In this document: one piece after another, positions 47,489 to 55,101 of the stretch
How the letters are laid out: each line of letters starts with the position of its first letter
How positions within the stretch are numbered: position 1 is the stretch's first letter
DNA from: Mesorhizobium mediterraneum
Lineage (GTDB): Bacteria > Pseudomonadota > Alphaproteobacteria > Rhizobiales > Rhizobiaceae
NCBI RefSeq assembly: GCF_002284565.1
Contig: NZ_NPKI01000018.1
Location: forward strand, 62,001-126,000
Reading direction: 5' to 3'
DNA length: 64,000 nucleotides
The notes under the pieces: generated by a model
The model's database searches: none
What the model was told of the DNA's origin: nothing
What the model saw: the letters and a program-made list of their open reading frames with translations, nothing else
Position numbers and translations under genes: made by a program

Positions 47489-48028
47489 ATGGACTTGCTG
47501 AACCATTTCCGCCGCATGGCAGCCAACAATCTCTGGTCGAACGACCGGCTTTATCGCGCCGTGCTGCAACTCAAACCAGGCGAATTCGAAGCCGAGCGCA
47601 CCAGCTTCTTCCCATCGATCAAGGCAACGCTCAACCACATTCTGGCGGTCGATCATCTCTATCTCGATTTTCTCGAGGAGGGCGGCGTGGGTGCCGCCGC
47701 CCATGACGATTTCGTGCCCTTCGACCGAGCGCAGGCGCTGTTTGCCGCCCAAGTTGTGGCCGACCGGCGGCTGATGGCCTTTTGCGACCGTCTATCGGCC
47801 GACGATCTCGAGCGGCGCGTCATCACCGACCGGCGCGAGGACGGAAAAATACCGGAGCGCATCGGCGATCTGCTCGCCCACCTCTTCATCCACGATATCC
47901 ATCATCGCGGCCAGGTGCATGCCATGCTGTCCGGCACGTCGGTGAAGCCGCCGCAGCTCGACGAGTTCTTCCTCGACTATGATCTGAAGCTGAGGAGAGC
48001 GGAGGTCGAGCGGTTGAACCTGGAATGA
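47489..48028 (+). CDS. DinB-family (four-helix) protein
   Basis: A 179-residue DinB-fold protein: MDLLNHFRRMAANNLWSNDRL, SFFPSIKATLNHILAVDHLYLDFL and LLAHLFIHDIHHRGQVHAMLSG. The His residues in LNHILAVDH and IHHRGQ form the usual metal triad. The family includes thiol transferases and metal-dependent isomerases (maleylpyruvate isomerase type), so in a tyrosine operon lacking maleylacetoacetate isomerase it is a candidate isomerase; this is inference. The stop codon abuts the convergent toxin gene. Confidence 0.85.
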   Translation: MDLLNHFRRMAANNLWSNDRLYRAVLQLKPGEFEAERTSFFPSIKATLNHILAVDHLYLDFLEEGGVGAAAHDDFVPFDRAQALFAAQVVADRRLMAFCDRLSADDLERRVITDRREDGKIPERIGDLLAHLFIHDIHHRGQVHAMLSGTSVKPPQLDEFFLDYDLKLRRAEVERLNLE

Positions 48029-48403
48029 TCAAACCAACGCAACGTCATAGGCTGAAAAATGCCGATCCGCAGTGACCAACGTCAGGCCTTCAATTTGAGC
48101 CTGTGCGATGAGCAGACGGTCGAAAGGATCGCGGTGATGGAGCGGCAAATGCTCAAGCCTCGCCGCGTGTAGTTCATTCACACTGAGGATCGGAATGCCG
48201 TTCGATCGCAAGATTTCCACTATGTTGCCTGTCAGCGTGACTTTGCCGAGCGATTTCTTGATGGCGATCTCTGCTACCGAGACGGCGCTGACGACCACAT
48301 CCTCGCCCGCAAGAAAGATGTCGCGATGGTGGTCCGAAAGGCGTGAGTCTGCGTTGAGTACCCAAAGCAGAATATGAGTATCCACCAGATATTGGTGGCT
48401 CAT
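48029..48403 (-). CDS. PIN-domain toxin (VapC-like)
   Basis: A 124-residue PIN ribonuclease toxin with the metal acidic residues in place: YLVDTHILLWVL (D8), VSVAEIAIKK (E45), DPFDRLLIAQA and LVTADRHF. It is preceded by its antitoxin gene, overlapping it by four bases (ATGA). Related toxins cleave tRNA or rRNA; the target here is unknown. It ends exactly next to the DinB gene stop codon. Confidence 0.93.
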   Translation of the reverse strand: MSHQYLVDTHILLWVLNADSRLSDHHRDIFLAGEDVVVSAVSVAEIAIKKSLGKVTLTGNIVEILRSNGIPILSVNELHAARLEHLPLHHRDPFDRLLIAQAQIEGLTLVTADRHFSAYDVALV

Positions 48404-48627
48404 TTAGTGTACTCGTCCCATTCGGGACCGAGTTCATCAAAATCATCCGATATTCGAATTTGGCCTTTCAGGGCCCCAAAAAGGCCCTTGCTCCCGCCAG
48501 CCCGGGCGGGCGCGCTCAAGGTCGCCACCACCTCTCCATGTCGCGTCAGATGGATCTCTTCGCCGGCCTGGGCGCGTTTCACCAACTCGGAGAGTTGGGC
48601 CTTTGCTTTTGCCATCGGAACATTCAT
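48400..48627 (-). CDS. Phd/YefM-type antitoxin
   Basis: A 75-residue antitoxin with the Phd N-terminus MNVPMAKAKAQLSELVKRAQAGEEIHLTRHGEVVATL (DNA-binding) and an acidic C-terminal tail (FDELGPEWDEY) that would cover the toxin. It is upstream of the PIN toxin and coupled to it. A perfect inverted repeat 12 bases before the start is a likely autoregulatory operator. Confidence 0.93.
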   Translation of the reverse strand: MNVPMAKAKAQLSELVKRAQAGEEIHLTRHGEVVATLSAPARAGGSKGLFGALKGQIRISDDFDELGPEWDEYTK

Positions 48628-48638
48628 GATCAGACCTC

Positions 48639-48662
48639 TTATGACCAGAATTTAGGTCATAA
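48639..48662. promoter_or_regulatory. Toxin-antitoxin operator
   Basis: TTATGACC-N8-GGTCATAA has perfect 8-base arms and lies just before the antitoxin gene, where Phd/toxin complexes normally bind to repress their own operon. Confidence 0.7.
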
Positions 48663-48697
48663 CTGGTCAAACCACAAGGCACCCTCGGCCGAACTGG

Positions 48698-49813
48698 CTA
48701 CGCCGCCTTGCCGTCCACCTTCAGCACACCGCGCTTGATCTGGTCCTGCTCGATCGATTCGAACAAAGCGCGGAAATTGCCTTCGCCAAAACCTTCGTCG
48801 CCCTTCCTCTGGATGAATTCGAAGAAGATCGGGCCGATCACGGTTTTTGAAAAGATCTGCAGCAGGATCTTGGTCGTGCCGCCATCGACCACGCCTTCGC
48901 CATCGATCAGGATGCCGTGCTTTTTCATGCGCTCGATCGGCTCGTCATGGCCGTGCACGCGGGCATGGGACATATCATAATAGGTTTCCGGCGGACCGGG
49001 CATGAATTTTAGCCCGTTGGCGGCCAGCCTGTCGGTGGCGCCGTAAATCTCGTCCGTGCCGACGGCGATGTGCTGGATGCCTTCGCCATTATACTTCTTC
49101 AGATATTCGGCGATCTGGCTGGTCTCGTCCTTGGATTCGTTGAGCGGGATGCGGATCTTGCCGCAGGGCGAGGTGATGGCGCGGCTGACCAGCCCGGTGA
49201 TCTTGCCGTCGATGTCGAAGAAATGGATCTGCTTGAAGCCGAACAGGTCGCGGTAGAAGTCCCACCATTTGTCCATGTTGCCGCGATAGACATTGTGGGT
49301 GAGGTGGTCGAGATAATAGAAGCCGACGCCTTCCGGCTTCGGGTCGCGCGCGCCCAGCCAGTTGAACTCGGCATCATAGGCCGAGCCCTTCTCGCCATAG
49401 ACCTCGATGAAATAGAGCAGCGAGCCGCCGATGCCGACGATTGCCGGCACGTCGAGCGCCTTGTCGGTGCCCTCATAGGGGGTGGCGCCTTTGGCAATGG
49501 CGTGGTCGAACGCATGCTTGGCATCGACCACTCGCCAGGCCATCGAGGCCGCGCAGGGGCCGTGCTTGTCGGCGAACTTCATTGCATGCGAGCCGGACTC
49601 GGCATTGACGACATAGTTGATGTCGCCTTGTCGCCAGACGGTGATGTCCTTGGTGCGGTGCTTGGCCACCGGCACATAACCCATGCGGGTAAAAAGCTCG
49701 GCGAGCTTTTCCGGCTCGGAATGCGCGAACTCGACGAATTCGAAGCCGTCCGTTCCGGCGGGGTTGGCCTTGCTGATCTTTGCGGGCGGCGCATCGTGCG
49801 GGAAGGGACCCAT
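48698..49813 (-). CDS. hppD: 4-hydroxyphenylpyruvate dioxygenase
   Basis: The 371-residue iron enzyme converts 4-hydroxyphenylpyruvate to homogentisate, the substrate of HmgA at 43970. It has GFEFVEFAHSEPEKLAELF at the N-terminus, then the three iron ligands in GFYYLDHLTHNV, GIQHIAVGTDEIY and FFEFIQRKGDEGFGEGNF. ATG 49813 follows GGAGG by eight bases; in-frame ATGs up to 49855 lack a good site. It is divergent from an AsnC-type regulator. Confidence 0.96.
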   Translation of the reverse strand: MGPFPHDAPPAKISKANPAGTDGFEFVEFAHSEPEKLAELFTRMGYVPVAKHRTKDITVWRQGDINYVVNAESGSHAMKFADKHGPCAASMAWRVVDAKHAFDHAIAKGATPYEGTDKALDVPAIVGIGGSLLYFIEVYGEKGSAYDAEFNWLGARDPKPEGVGFYYLDHLTHNVYRGNMDKWWDFYRDLFGFKQIHFFDIDGKITGLVSRAITSPCGKIRIPLNESKDETSQIAEYLKKYNGEGIQHIAVGTDEIYGATDRLAANGLKFMPGPPETYYDMSHARVHGHDEPIERMKKHGILIDGEGVVDGGTTKILLQIFSKTVIGPIFFEFIQRKGDEGFGEGNFRALFESIEQDQIKRGVLKVDGKAA

Positions 49814-49955
49814 GGCATTGTCCTCCAAAAAGCTTGGCGTGGCCGGAAAGGCCATTTCGGCGCTATTATAGCGCGGAGCAGCTGCATGGTGCTTGCATTC
49901 AAACGCTTGAAATGATCAGATTATGCGGGAATTGTGCATGATCGAAGGAAACTTT

Positions 49956-50423
49956 ATGGATGACGCGCGCGTTGATCAGTTTGACCGCAAGATAATGGCT
50001 CTACTGCAGAGCGACGCGCGGCTGACCAACAACGATCTATCGGAACGGGTGAACCTGTCGGCGTCGCAATGTTCGCGCCGCCGCCAGAGGCTGGAGGAGG
50101 ACGGCTATATCAGGGGCTACAGGGCTGTGCTCGACCGCGACAAGCTCGGCTTCTCGCTGGTCAACGTCATCTCGGTGACGCTTGCCACCCACAACCGCGA
50201 CAATGCACAGCGGTTCGGCGAATTGGTGGCGCGGCTGCCGGAGGTGCAGGAGGCGCACGCGCTGACCGGCGAGATGGACTACATCCTGAAAGTGGTGACG
50301 CCGGACCTGAAGTCGCTGTCGGAATTCGTCAACGGCGTGCTTCTGCCGCACGAATCCGTGCAGCATGTGAAGACGGCGATCGTGCTCGAAACGCTGAAGG
50401 AAACCGGCGCGCTGCCGATTTAA
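49956..50423 (+). CDS. Lrp/AsnC-family regulator
   Basis: A 155-residue Lrp/AsnC protein: VDQFDRKIMALLQSDARLTNNDLSERVNLSASQCSRRRQRLEEDGYI (helix-turn-helix) and a RAM effector domain (VQEAHALTGEMDYILKVV). It is divergent from hppD, and AsnC-type proteins in this position usually activate hppD in response to tyrosine or phenylalanine; inference. ATG 49956 follows GAAGGAAAC. Its end overlaps the convergent phosphatase-like gene by four bases. Confidence 0.92.
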   Translation: MDDARVDQFDRKIMALLQSDARLTNNDLSERVNLSASQCSRRRQRLEEDGYIRGYRAVLDRDKLGFSLVNVISVTLATHNRDNAQRFGELVARLPEVQEAHALTGEMDYILKVVTPDLKSLSEFVNGVLLPHESVQHVKTAIVLETLKETGALPI

Positions 50424-50758
50424 CCCTTCGATTGCTGGATCAGCCCATAAAGGTTGGTGCAGCGTGCGCCGGAACGGCAATAGGCGAAGATCGGGCCTTC
50501 GAGTTCGTCGAGCGCCTCGGCTTGATCCTCGACATTCTCATGCGTGATCTGGCCGCTGATGACCGGGATGTAGCGGAAAGCGAGCCCGGCGGCTTCGACC
50601 GCCGCCTTGACACTGTCCGCCGAAGGCTGGCCGGGCTGCTCGTCATCAGGTCTGTTGCAGATGACGCTCTTGAAGCCGGCGGCCTTGATGGCGACGACTT
50701 CTTCGGGTTGGATCTGGCCGGAGACCGAATAGTCCTCGCTGATCTGACGATATTCCAT
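50420..50758 (-). CDS. TIGR01244-family phosphatase/sulfurtransferase-like protein
   Basis: A 112-residue protein of the DUF442/TIGR01244 family (also fused to MBL domains as Blh): YRQISEDYSVSGQIQPEEVVAIKAAGFKSVICNRPDDEQPGQP, FRYIPVISGQITHENVEDQ and a CRSGARCTNLYGL loop. The Cys-x5-Arg-like active-site loop resembles dual-specificity phosphatases. In other bacteria it is linked to sulfide/persulfide metabolism; substrate not shown. Nothing in its neighbourhood is an obvious partner. Confidence 0.88.
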   Translation of the reverse strand: MEYRQISEDYSVSGQIQPEEVVAIKAAGFKSVICNRPDDEQPGQPSADSVKAAVEAAGLAFRYIPVISGQITHENVEDQAEALDELEGPIFAYCRSGARCTNLYGLIQQSKG

Positions 50759-50908
50759 GATGGCGTCCTCGCAATGTTCGATGCCTGCTGGCCAGGGGCG
50801 GAGTCTTGCCGCTCCCAGGCCTGGGCGGCAATCCGCGCAGAAAGAAATCCCTCTGCGCAGATAGACATTCTCATGCGGGAAATCCAGCCGGGCTACCTAC
50901 GGCGCCGT

Positions 50909-50934
50909 GCGTCCTTTGGATGCGCAAAGGACGC
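50909..50934. repeat. Hairpin-forming intergenic repeat
   Basis: GCGTCCTTTG-GATGCG-CAAAGGACGC is a perfect 10-base stem. It lies in the 234-base gap between the phosphatase-like gene and the metal-binding-protein gene. The surrounding sequence looks like an intergenic repeat family common in rhizobia; it might also act as a terminator. Confidence 0.65.
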
Positions 50935-50992
50935 TGTAGCACTTTGTTGCCCGCACGTGCGCAAGCCCCACCGAGCGAACGGCGTCGACCGC

Positions 50993-51913
50993 TCAGCTTC
51001 CGAGGATCGCGCCTTTGATCTGGGCGATGTTGTTGTGCATCAGGTCGATATAGGTCGAGGCCGGGCCGTCGGGTTGCGACAGCGCGTCCGAATAGAGCGT
51101 GCCGCCAACCTTGATGCCGGTCTCGCTGGCGATCTGCTCGATCAGCCGCGCGTTGGTGATGTTCTCGATGAAGACCGCCGCCGCCTTGTCCTGCTTCACC
51201 TGGCTGACCAGCTTGGCGACGTCGGCAGCGGAAGGCTCCGACTCGGTCGACACCCCTTCGGGGGCCAGGAAGGTGAGGCCATAGGCCTTCTCGAAATAGC
51301 CGAAGGCGTCATGCGAGGTGATGACGACGCGTTTCTCTTCCGGTATGGACTGGATTGCCGCTTTCACTTCGCCTTCGACCGCATCAAGCTTCGCTGTGTA
51401 TGCGGCGGCATTGACCTTGTAGCTGTCGCAACCCTCAGCGTCGACCGTGCAGAAGGCATCGGCGATGTTTTTCACATAGATCTTGGCATTGGCGATCGAC
51501 TGGAAGGCATGTGGATCGGTGTCTGCACCTTCAGCGGCGTCGGCATCGGCGAATTCGGGTTTGAAGTTGATCGGCGTGACGTCCTTGGTCAGAACGGCGA
51601 TTGTCGCCTTGGTGGCGCTGGCGTCGACCAGGCGCTGCAGAAAGCCTTCGAAATGCAGGCCGTTGACCAGCACCACGTCCGCCCCAGCCATTGCCACCGC
51701 GTCCGCCGGGCTCGGCTCGTAGACATGGGCATCGCCATCCGGCCCGACGATGGTGGTCAGATTGATGCGGTCGCCGCCGACATTTTTGACGAAATCGGCG
51801 ATGATGGTGAAGCTGGCGACCACTTTCAATGGCTCCGCGAGAGCCGCCGATGCACCAAAGGCGGTTAATGTTATAACGCTCATTGCCAAAGCGGCGCGGA
51901 TCGATTTCAGCAT
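50993..51913 (-). CDS. Zinc-type ABC transporter substrate-binding protein (ZnuA-like)
   Basis: A 306-residue periplasmic protein of the cluster 9 family: signal peptide (MLKSIRAALAMSVITLTAFGASAALA), FTIIADFVKNVGGDRINLTTIVGPDGDAHVYEPSPAD (first metal His), the TDPHAF His motif, and the HDAFGYFEKAYGL His motif. There is no long His-rich loop as in E. coli ZnuA. Zinc rather than manganese is suggested by the upstream Zur box. It is last of three genes (ATPase, permease, binding protein); AGGAGAT precedes ATG 51913. Confidence 0.93.
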   Translation of the reverse strand: MLKSIRAALAMSVITLTAFGASAALAEPLKVVASFTIIADFVKNVGGDRINLTTIVGPDGDAHVYEPSPADAVAMAGADVVLVNGLHFEGFLQRLVDASATKATIAVLTKDVTPINFKPEFADADAAEGADTDPHAFQSIANAKIYVKNIADAFCTVDAEGCDSYKVNAAAYTAKLDAVEGEVKAAIQSIPEEKRVVITSHDAFGYFEKAYGLTFLAPEGVSTESEPSAADVAKLVSQVKQDKAAAVFIENITNARLIEQIASETGIKVGGTLYSDALSQPDGPASTYIDLMHNNIAQIKGAILGS

Positions 51914-51935
51914 GGACGGATCTCCTTTGTTGGGA

Positions 51936-52814
51936 TCAGGCGGTTCTGTGGCGGTGATGGATGATACGGGCGCGCAGGATGCCGCGCGTGCCGAACAGGA
52001 TCGAGGCGAAATAGACGACGCCTGCAGACAGGATGATCGCCGGGCCGGAAGGCAGCGACACGTGATAGGACAGAAGCAGGCCGGCGACGCAGGAGGCAAA
52101 GCCGATCAGCACCGCCAGCGCGCACATCGGCTCGACGCGCATGGTCCAGAAGCGGGCGGCGGCTGCAGGCAGCATCATCAGCCCGACCGACAGCAAAGTG
52201 CCGAGCGCCTGGAAGCCGCCGACAAGGTTGAGCACGACGAGGCCGAGGAAGATGAAATGCACCGGGCTGCCCAGCCGGCTGACTGAGCGCAGGAACAGTG
52301 GATCGAGGCATTCGGCGACCAGTGCCCGCCAGAAGATGGCGAGGCTGACCAGCGTGACCACGACGATGCCGCCGATCAGTGTCAGCGCTTCATTGTTGAG
52401 TGCCAGAACGGTTCCGAACAGCACATGCATGAGATCGACGCTGGAGCCGCGGATCGACACCATCAGCACGCCGATAGCCAGAGAAATCAGGTAGAAGGCC
52501 GCCATCGAGGCGTCCTCGCGCTGGATGGTGAAGCGCGAGACGGCGCCGGCGCCGAGTGCGACGATGATGCCGGCGATCAGGCCGCCGATGGTCATCGGCA
52601 GGATCTCCAGACCATAGAACAGGAAACCGGCCGCAGCGCCCGGCAGGATAGCGTGGGCCATGGCGTCGCCGGAAAGGCTCATGCGCCGCAGCATCAGGAA
52701 CACGCCGACCGGGCAGGCGCCCAGCGACAGCATCAGCGATCCGACAAGCGCCCGCTGCATGAAGGCGAAATCGGCGAACGGAGCGATGAGAAGACCGTAG
52801 AGCGTGTCCATCAT
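51936..52814 (-). CDS. Metal ABC transporter permease (ZnuB-like)
   Basis: A 292-residue membrane protein with eight or so helices: LVGSLMLSLGACPVGVFLMLRRMSLSGDAMAHAILPGAAAGF (cluster 9 permease signature), YLISLAIGVLMVSIRG, FLGLVVLNLVGGFQALGTLLSVGLMMLPAAAARFW and a His/Arg tail. It starts inside the stop codon of the ATPase gene. Partner of the binding protein at 50993. Confidence 0.93.
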   Translation of the reverse strand: MMDTLYGLLIAPFADFAFMQRALVGSLMLSLGACPVGVFLMLRRMSLSGDAMAHAILPGAAAGFLFYGLEILPMTIGGLIAGIIVALGAGAVSRFTIQREDASMAAFYLISLAIGVLMVSIRGSSVDLMHVLFGTVLALNNEALTLIGGIVVVTLVSLAIFWRALVAECLDPLFLRSVSRLGSPVHFIFLGLVVLNLVGGFQALGTLLSVGLMMLPAAAARFWTMRVEPMCALAVLIGFASCVAGLLLSYHVSLPSGPAIILSAGVVYFASILFGTRGILRARIIHHRHRTA

Positions 52815-53629
52815 GCCGCCCTCGGCCCGGAACCGTGATTATGATCGTGCTGATGGTCGTGCCCAGGGTCATGAGCGTGATCACCGTGCTCATGGTTGTC
52901 GGGCTCGCACCAGGGCGCGTTCTCCTCCCAGGCTTCGTGGAAGCGGCGCGCGCGCAACAGGTTTTCCGGCCGCAGCGTTTCCTTGGTCTCGCCCCAGGCG
53001 ATCGGCTGGCGTGCCAGCAGCAGCGTCTCGGGGAAATTCTGCCGCACCAGATCCAGATCGTGGACGACGACCATGATGGTGCGCTCCTCGCCATGCCAGC
53101 GCTTGATCATCGCGATCAGATCGCCGACCGTCTTGGTGTCGACGGCGTTGAACGGCTCGTCCAGCAGGATGAGGTCGGCATCCTGCAGCAGAACGCGGGC
53201 AAATAGCGTGCGCTGCAGCTGGCCGCCCGACAGCGTGTCGATCGGGCGCTTCTCGAAGCCGCCGAGGCCGACGGCCATCAGCGCCTGGCTGACCGAATCG
53301 TGATCTTCCTTGGTATGACGGCCGAGCAGCCCGCGCCGTGGCCACAGCCCGAGCGAAACCAGGTCGACAACCCTGGCCGGAAACGAGCGGTCGAGCTCCG
53401 ACTGCTGCGGCAGATAGGCGGCGCGCACGCCGGGCTCGCGGACAACCGTGCCGGCCATCGGCTTCAACACGCCGACGATACCCTTCATCAGGGTCGACTT
53501 ACCCGAGCCATTGGCGCCGACGACGGCGGTCAGCGATCCCCGGCGGATCGTGCCGTCGAGATGATGGATCGCCGGATGGCTGTTGTAGCCCAGCGTCAGG
53601 TCGCGGAAGGTCAGGCAGGTTTTGGTCAT
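52811..53629 (-). CDS. Metal ABC transporter ATPase with His-rich tail (ZnuC-like)
   Basis: The 272-residue ATPase has Walker A VGANGSGKST, signature LSGGQLQRTLFAR, Walker B DLILLDEPFNAVD and the switch VVHDL. After residue 240 the tail NHEHGDHAHDPGHDHQHDHN holds nine His, so it may bind zinc in the cytoplasm and sense or buffer it; that is inference. First gene of the Zur-type operon, 49 bases downstream of the Zur box. Confidence 0.93.
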   Translation of the reverse strand: MTKTCLTFRDLTLGYNSHPAIHHLDGTIRRGSLTAVVGANGSGKSTLMKGIVGVLKPMAGTVVREPGVRAAYLPQQSELDRSFPARVVDLVSLGLWPRRGLLGRHTKEDHDSVSQALMAVGLGGFEKRPIDTLSGGQLQRTLFARVLLQDADLILLDEPFNAVDTKTVGDLIAMIKRWHGEERTIMVVVHDLDLVRQNFPETLLLARQPIAWGETKETLRPENLLRARRFHEAWEENAPWCEPDNHEHGDHAHDPGHDHQHDHNHGSGPRAA

Positions 53630-53677
53630 GTGACGATCCGTGGGGGCACGACTGGTACGGCGGCGGCGATTGGATAT

Positions 53678-53695
53678 GTGATGTTATTACATTAG
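53678..53695. promoter_or_regulatory. Zur box upstream of the metal transporter operon
   Basis: GTGATGTTATTACATTAG matches the alphaproteobacterial Zur pattern (GTNATGTTATAACATNAC) at nearly every position and is palindromic around ATGTTATTACAT. It lies 49 bases before the ATPase start codon. The downstream transporter should therefore be induced at low zinc. Confidence 0.8.
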
Positions 53696-53845
53696 TCAAC
53701 AAGTCAATCGGGCGGAATTGCGGCGACCGAGGCAATTTGCCCTGTGCTCTTTGGCGGTTGGCTCAAGAGGATTCGCTCGTGCAACCTTGCCCCCGGCGAA
53801 CCGCGACTCTAAAGAGGCGCGACCCACAAAGGAAGGAAACGTCCC

Positions 53846-54190
53846 ATGAGCATTCGTCGCATCGATGTAGGTCCGCGCATGAGCCAGATCGTCATCCACG
53901 GCAACACCGTCTATCTGGCCGGTCAGGTCGGCCAGCCGGGCGGAAACGTCGGCGCCCAGACACGTGACATTCTGGCGGCCATCGACGAATTGCTGGCCAA
54001 GGCCGGCACCGACAAGACCAAGATCCTGCAGGCGATCATCTGGCTGGCCGACATGAGCACCTTCGCCGAGATGAACGCGGAATGGGACAAGTGGGTGCCG
54101 CAGGGCCACACCCCGGCCCGCGCTACCGGCGAGGCCAAGCTTGCCGGACCGGAATATCTGGTCGAGATCATTGTTACCGCTGCGATTTGA
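53846..54190 (+). CDS. RidA/YjgF-family protein
   Basis: A 114-residue RidA-like protein with MSIRRIDVGPRMSQIVIHGNTVYLAGQVG, DILAAIDELLAKAGTDKTKILQAIIWLADMSTFAEMN and the C-terminal PARATGEAKLAGPEYLVEIIVTAA. The deaminase Arg (in PARATG) and the Glu near VEI are present, so it may hydrolyse reactive enamines/imines. The mid-protein RIDVG start is a shorter subgroup than classic RidA. Upstream it has AGGAAGG. A hairpin-rich repeat follows. Confidence 0.9.
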   Translation: MSIRRIDVGPRMSQIVIHGNTVYLAGQVGQPGGNVGAQTRDILAAIDELLAKAGTDKTKILQAIIWLADMSTFAEMNAEWDKWVPQGHTPARATGEAKLAGPEYLVEIIVTAAI

Positions 54191-54204
54191 GGCAGAGCGC
54201 TTTA

Positions 54205-54353
54205 CCCTCCCCCTTGAGGAGAGGGTCGGCGAGTAGTCGGAGCGAAGCGTAGATTGCGAGACGGGTGGGGTCGGTGGGTTGCACCGACCCCACCCCGCGT
54301 CACAAAGTGCCGCCATGCGGCATTTGCTCCGCGACCCTCCCCTCGAGGGGGAA
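54205..54353. repeat. GC-rich palindromic repeat after ridA gene
   Basis: It starts with CCCTCCCCCTTGAGG and ends CCTCCCCTCGAGGGGGAAG, like the 147-bp repeats at 6051 and 6266, but has a different centre. At its centre GGGTGGGGTCGGTG pairs perfectly with CACCGACCCCACCC around GGTTG (54263-54295), a 14-base stem. It lies between convergent ridA and hutC and could terminate both. Confidence 0.75.
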
Positions 54354-54354
54354 G

Positions 54355-55101
54355 CTAGCCCTGCGAGGGCGTGAACCGTGCGACCAGCGCGTGGCTCTCG
54401 GCCGCATAGGTGAACCGGACATGGGTGACCGGGTGCTCGGCGCTCCATGTCCGTCGCTCGACCACCAGGCACGGCGCACCGGGCTCGATGTCGAGCGCGG
54501 CCGCAATGTGCCTGTCGGCGGCGACTGCGCGAATGCGGTGCTCGGCGGCACTCCACGGCACGCGGGCAATCAGCCACGGCCCGGGCGCGATGGCATGAAA
54601 TTCCTCGTCGGCGGCCTCGGCCACGGCGGCCAGGTTGATCAGCCGCTGTTCGTGGGCAAACGGCCGTTTGCCGGCGAAATGCCGGCATTCCAGCGCGAGC
54701 ACCGGCCCGTTGGAGTCAAGTTCCAGCAAGGCGCGATCCTCCGCGCTGCTGCGCCTTTTATGTCGCGCCACACGCTCGTAGCGATAGGGCAGGCCGAGCG
54801 CCTCGACCTCGATCCTGATATCGTGGATTTCCAGTACCGCGGCTTGTGACTGCGGCCGCCGGACAAAGCTGCCGGAGCGGCGACGGCGCTCGATCAGCCC
54901 GGCCTTGGCAAGCTGCGACAGCGCCTTGTTGACCGTCATGCGCGAACATTTGTACTCGGCCGTCAGCTCGTGCTCGAACGGAATGCGGTGGCCGGGCGCC
55001 CAGGCGCCGGACAGGATCCGTTCGCTGATGTCGGACAGGATGCGCTGATGCAGCGAGACAGACTCGCCGACGTCCACATCCACTGCCTCGATTGTGCTCA
55101 T
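54355..55101 (-). CDS. hutC: Histidine utilisation repressor
   Basis: A 248-residue GntR/HutC-family repressor: wHTH region LHQRILSDISERILSGAWAPGHRIPFEHELTAEYKCSRMTVNKALSQLAKAGLIERRRRSGSFV and a UTRA effector domain (VLALECRHFAGKRPFAHEQRLINL, PWLIARVPWSAAEHRI). In other bacteria it responds to urocanate and controls the hut genes. ATG 55101 overlaps the hutF stop. A TGTATATACA-type operator lies upstream of hutF and hutI. Confidence 0.95.
   Translation of the reverse strand: MSTIEAVDVDVGESVSLHQRILSDISERILSGAWAPGHRIPFEHELTAEYKCSRMTVNKALSQLAKAGLIERRRRSGSFVRRPQSQAAVLEIHDIRIEVEALGLPYRYERVARHKRRSSAEDRALLELDSNGPVLALECRHFAGKRPFAHEQRLINLAAVAEAADEEFHAIAPGPWLIARVPWSAAEHRIRAVAADRHIAAALDIEPGAPCLVVERRTWSAEHPVTHVRFTYAAESHALVARFTPSQG

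Noticed and set aside
50069..51868. Open frame of 599 codons on the plus strand
   Set aside because: It is antisense to the zinc-binding protein and phosphatase-like genes and shows no recognisable domain; it is a codon-bias shadow.
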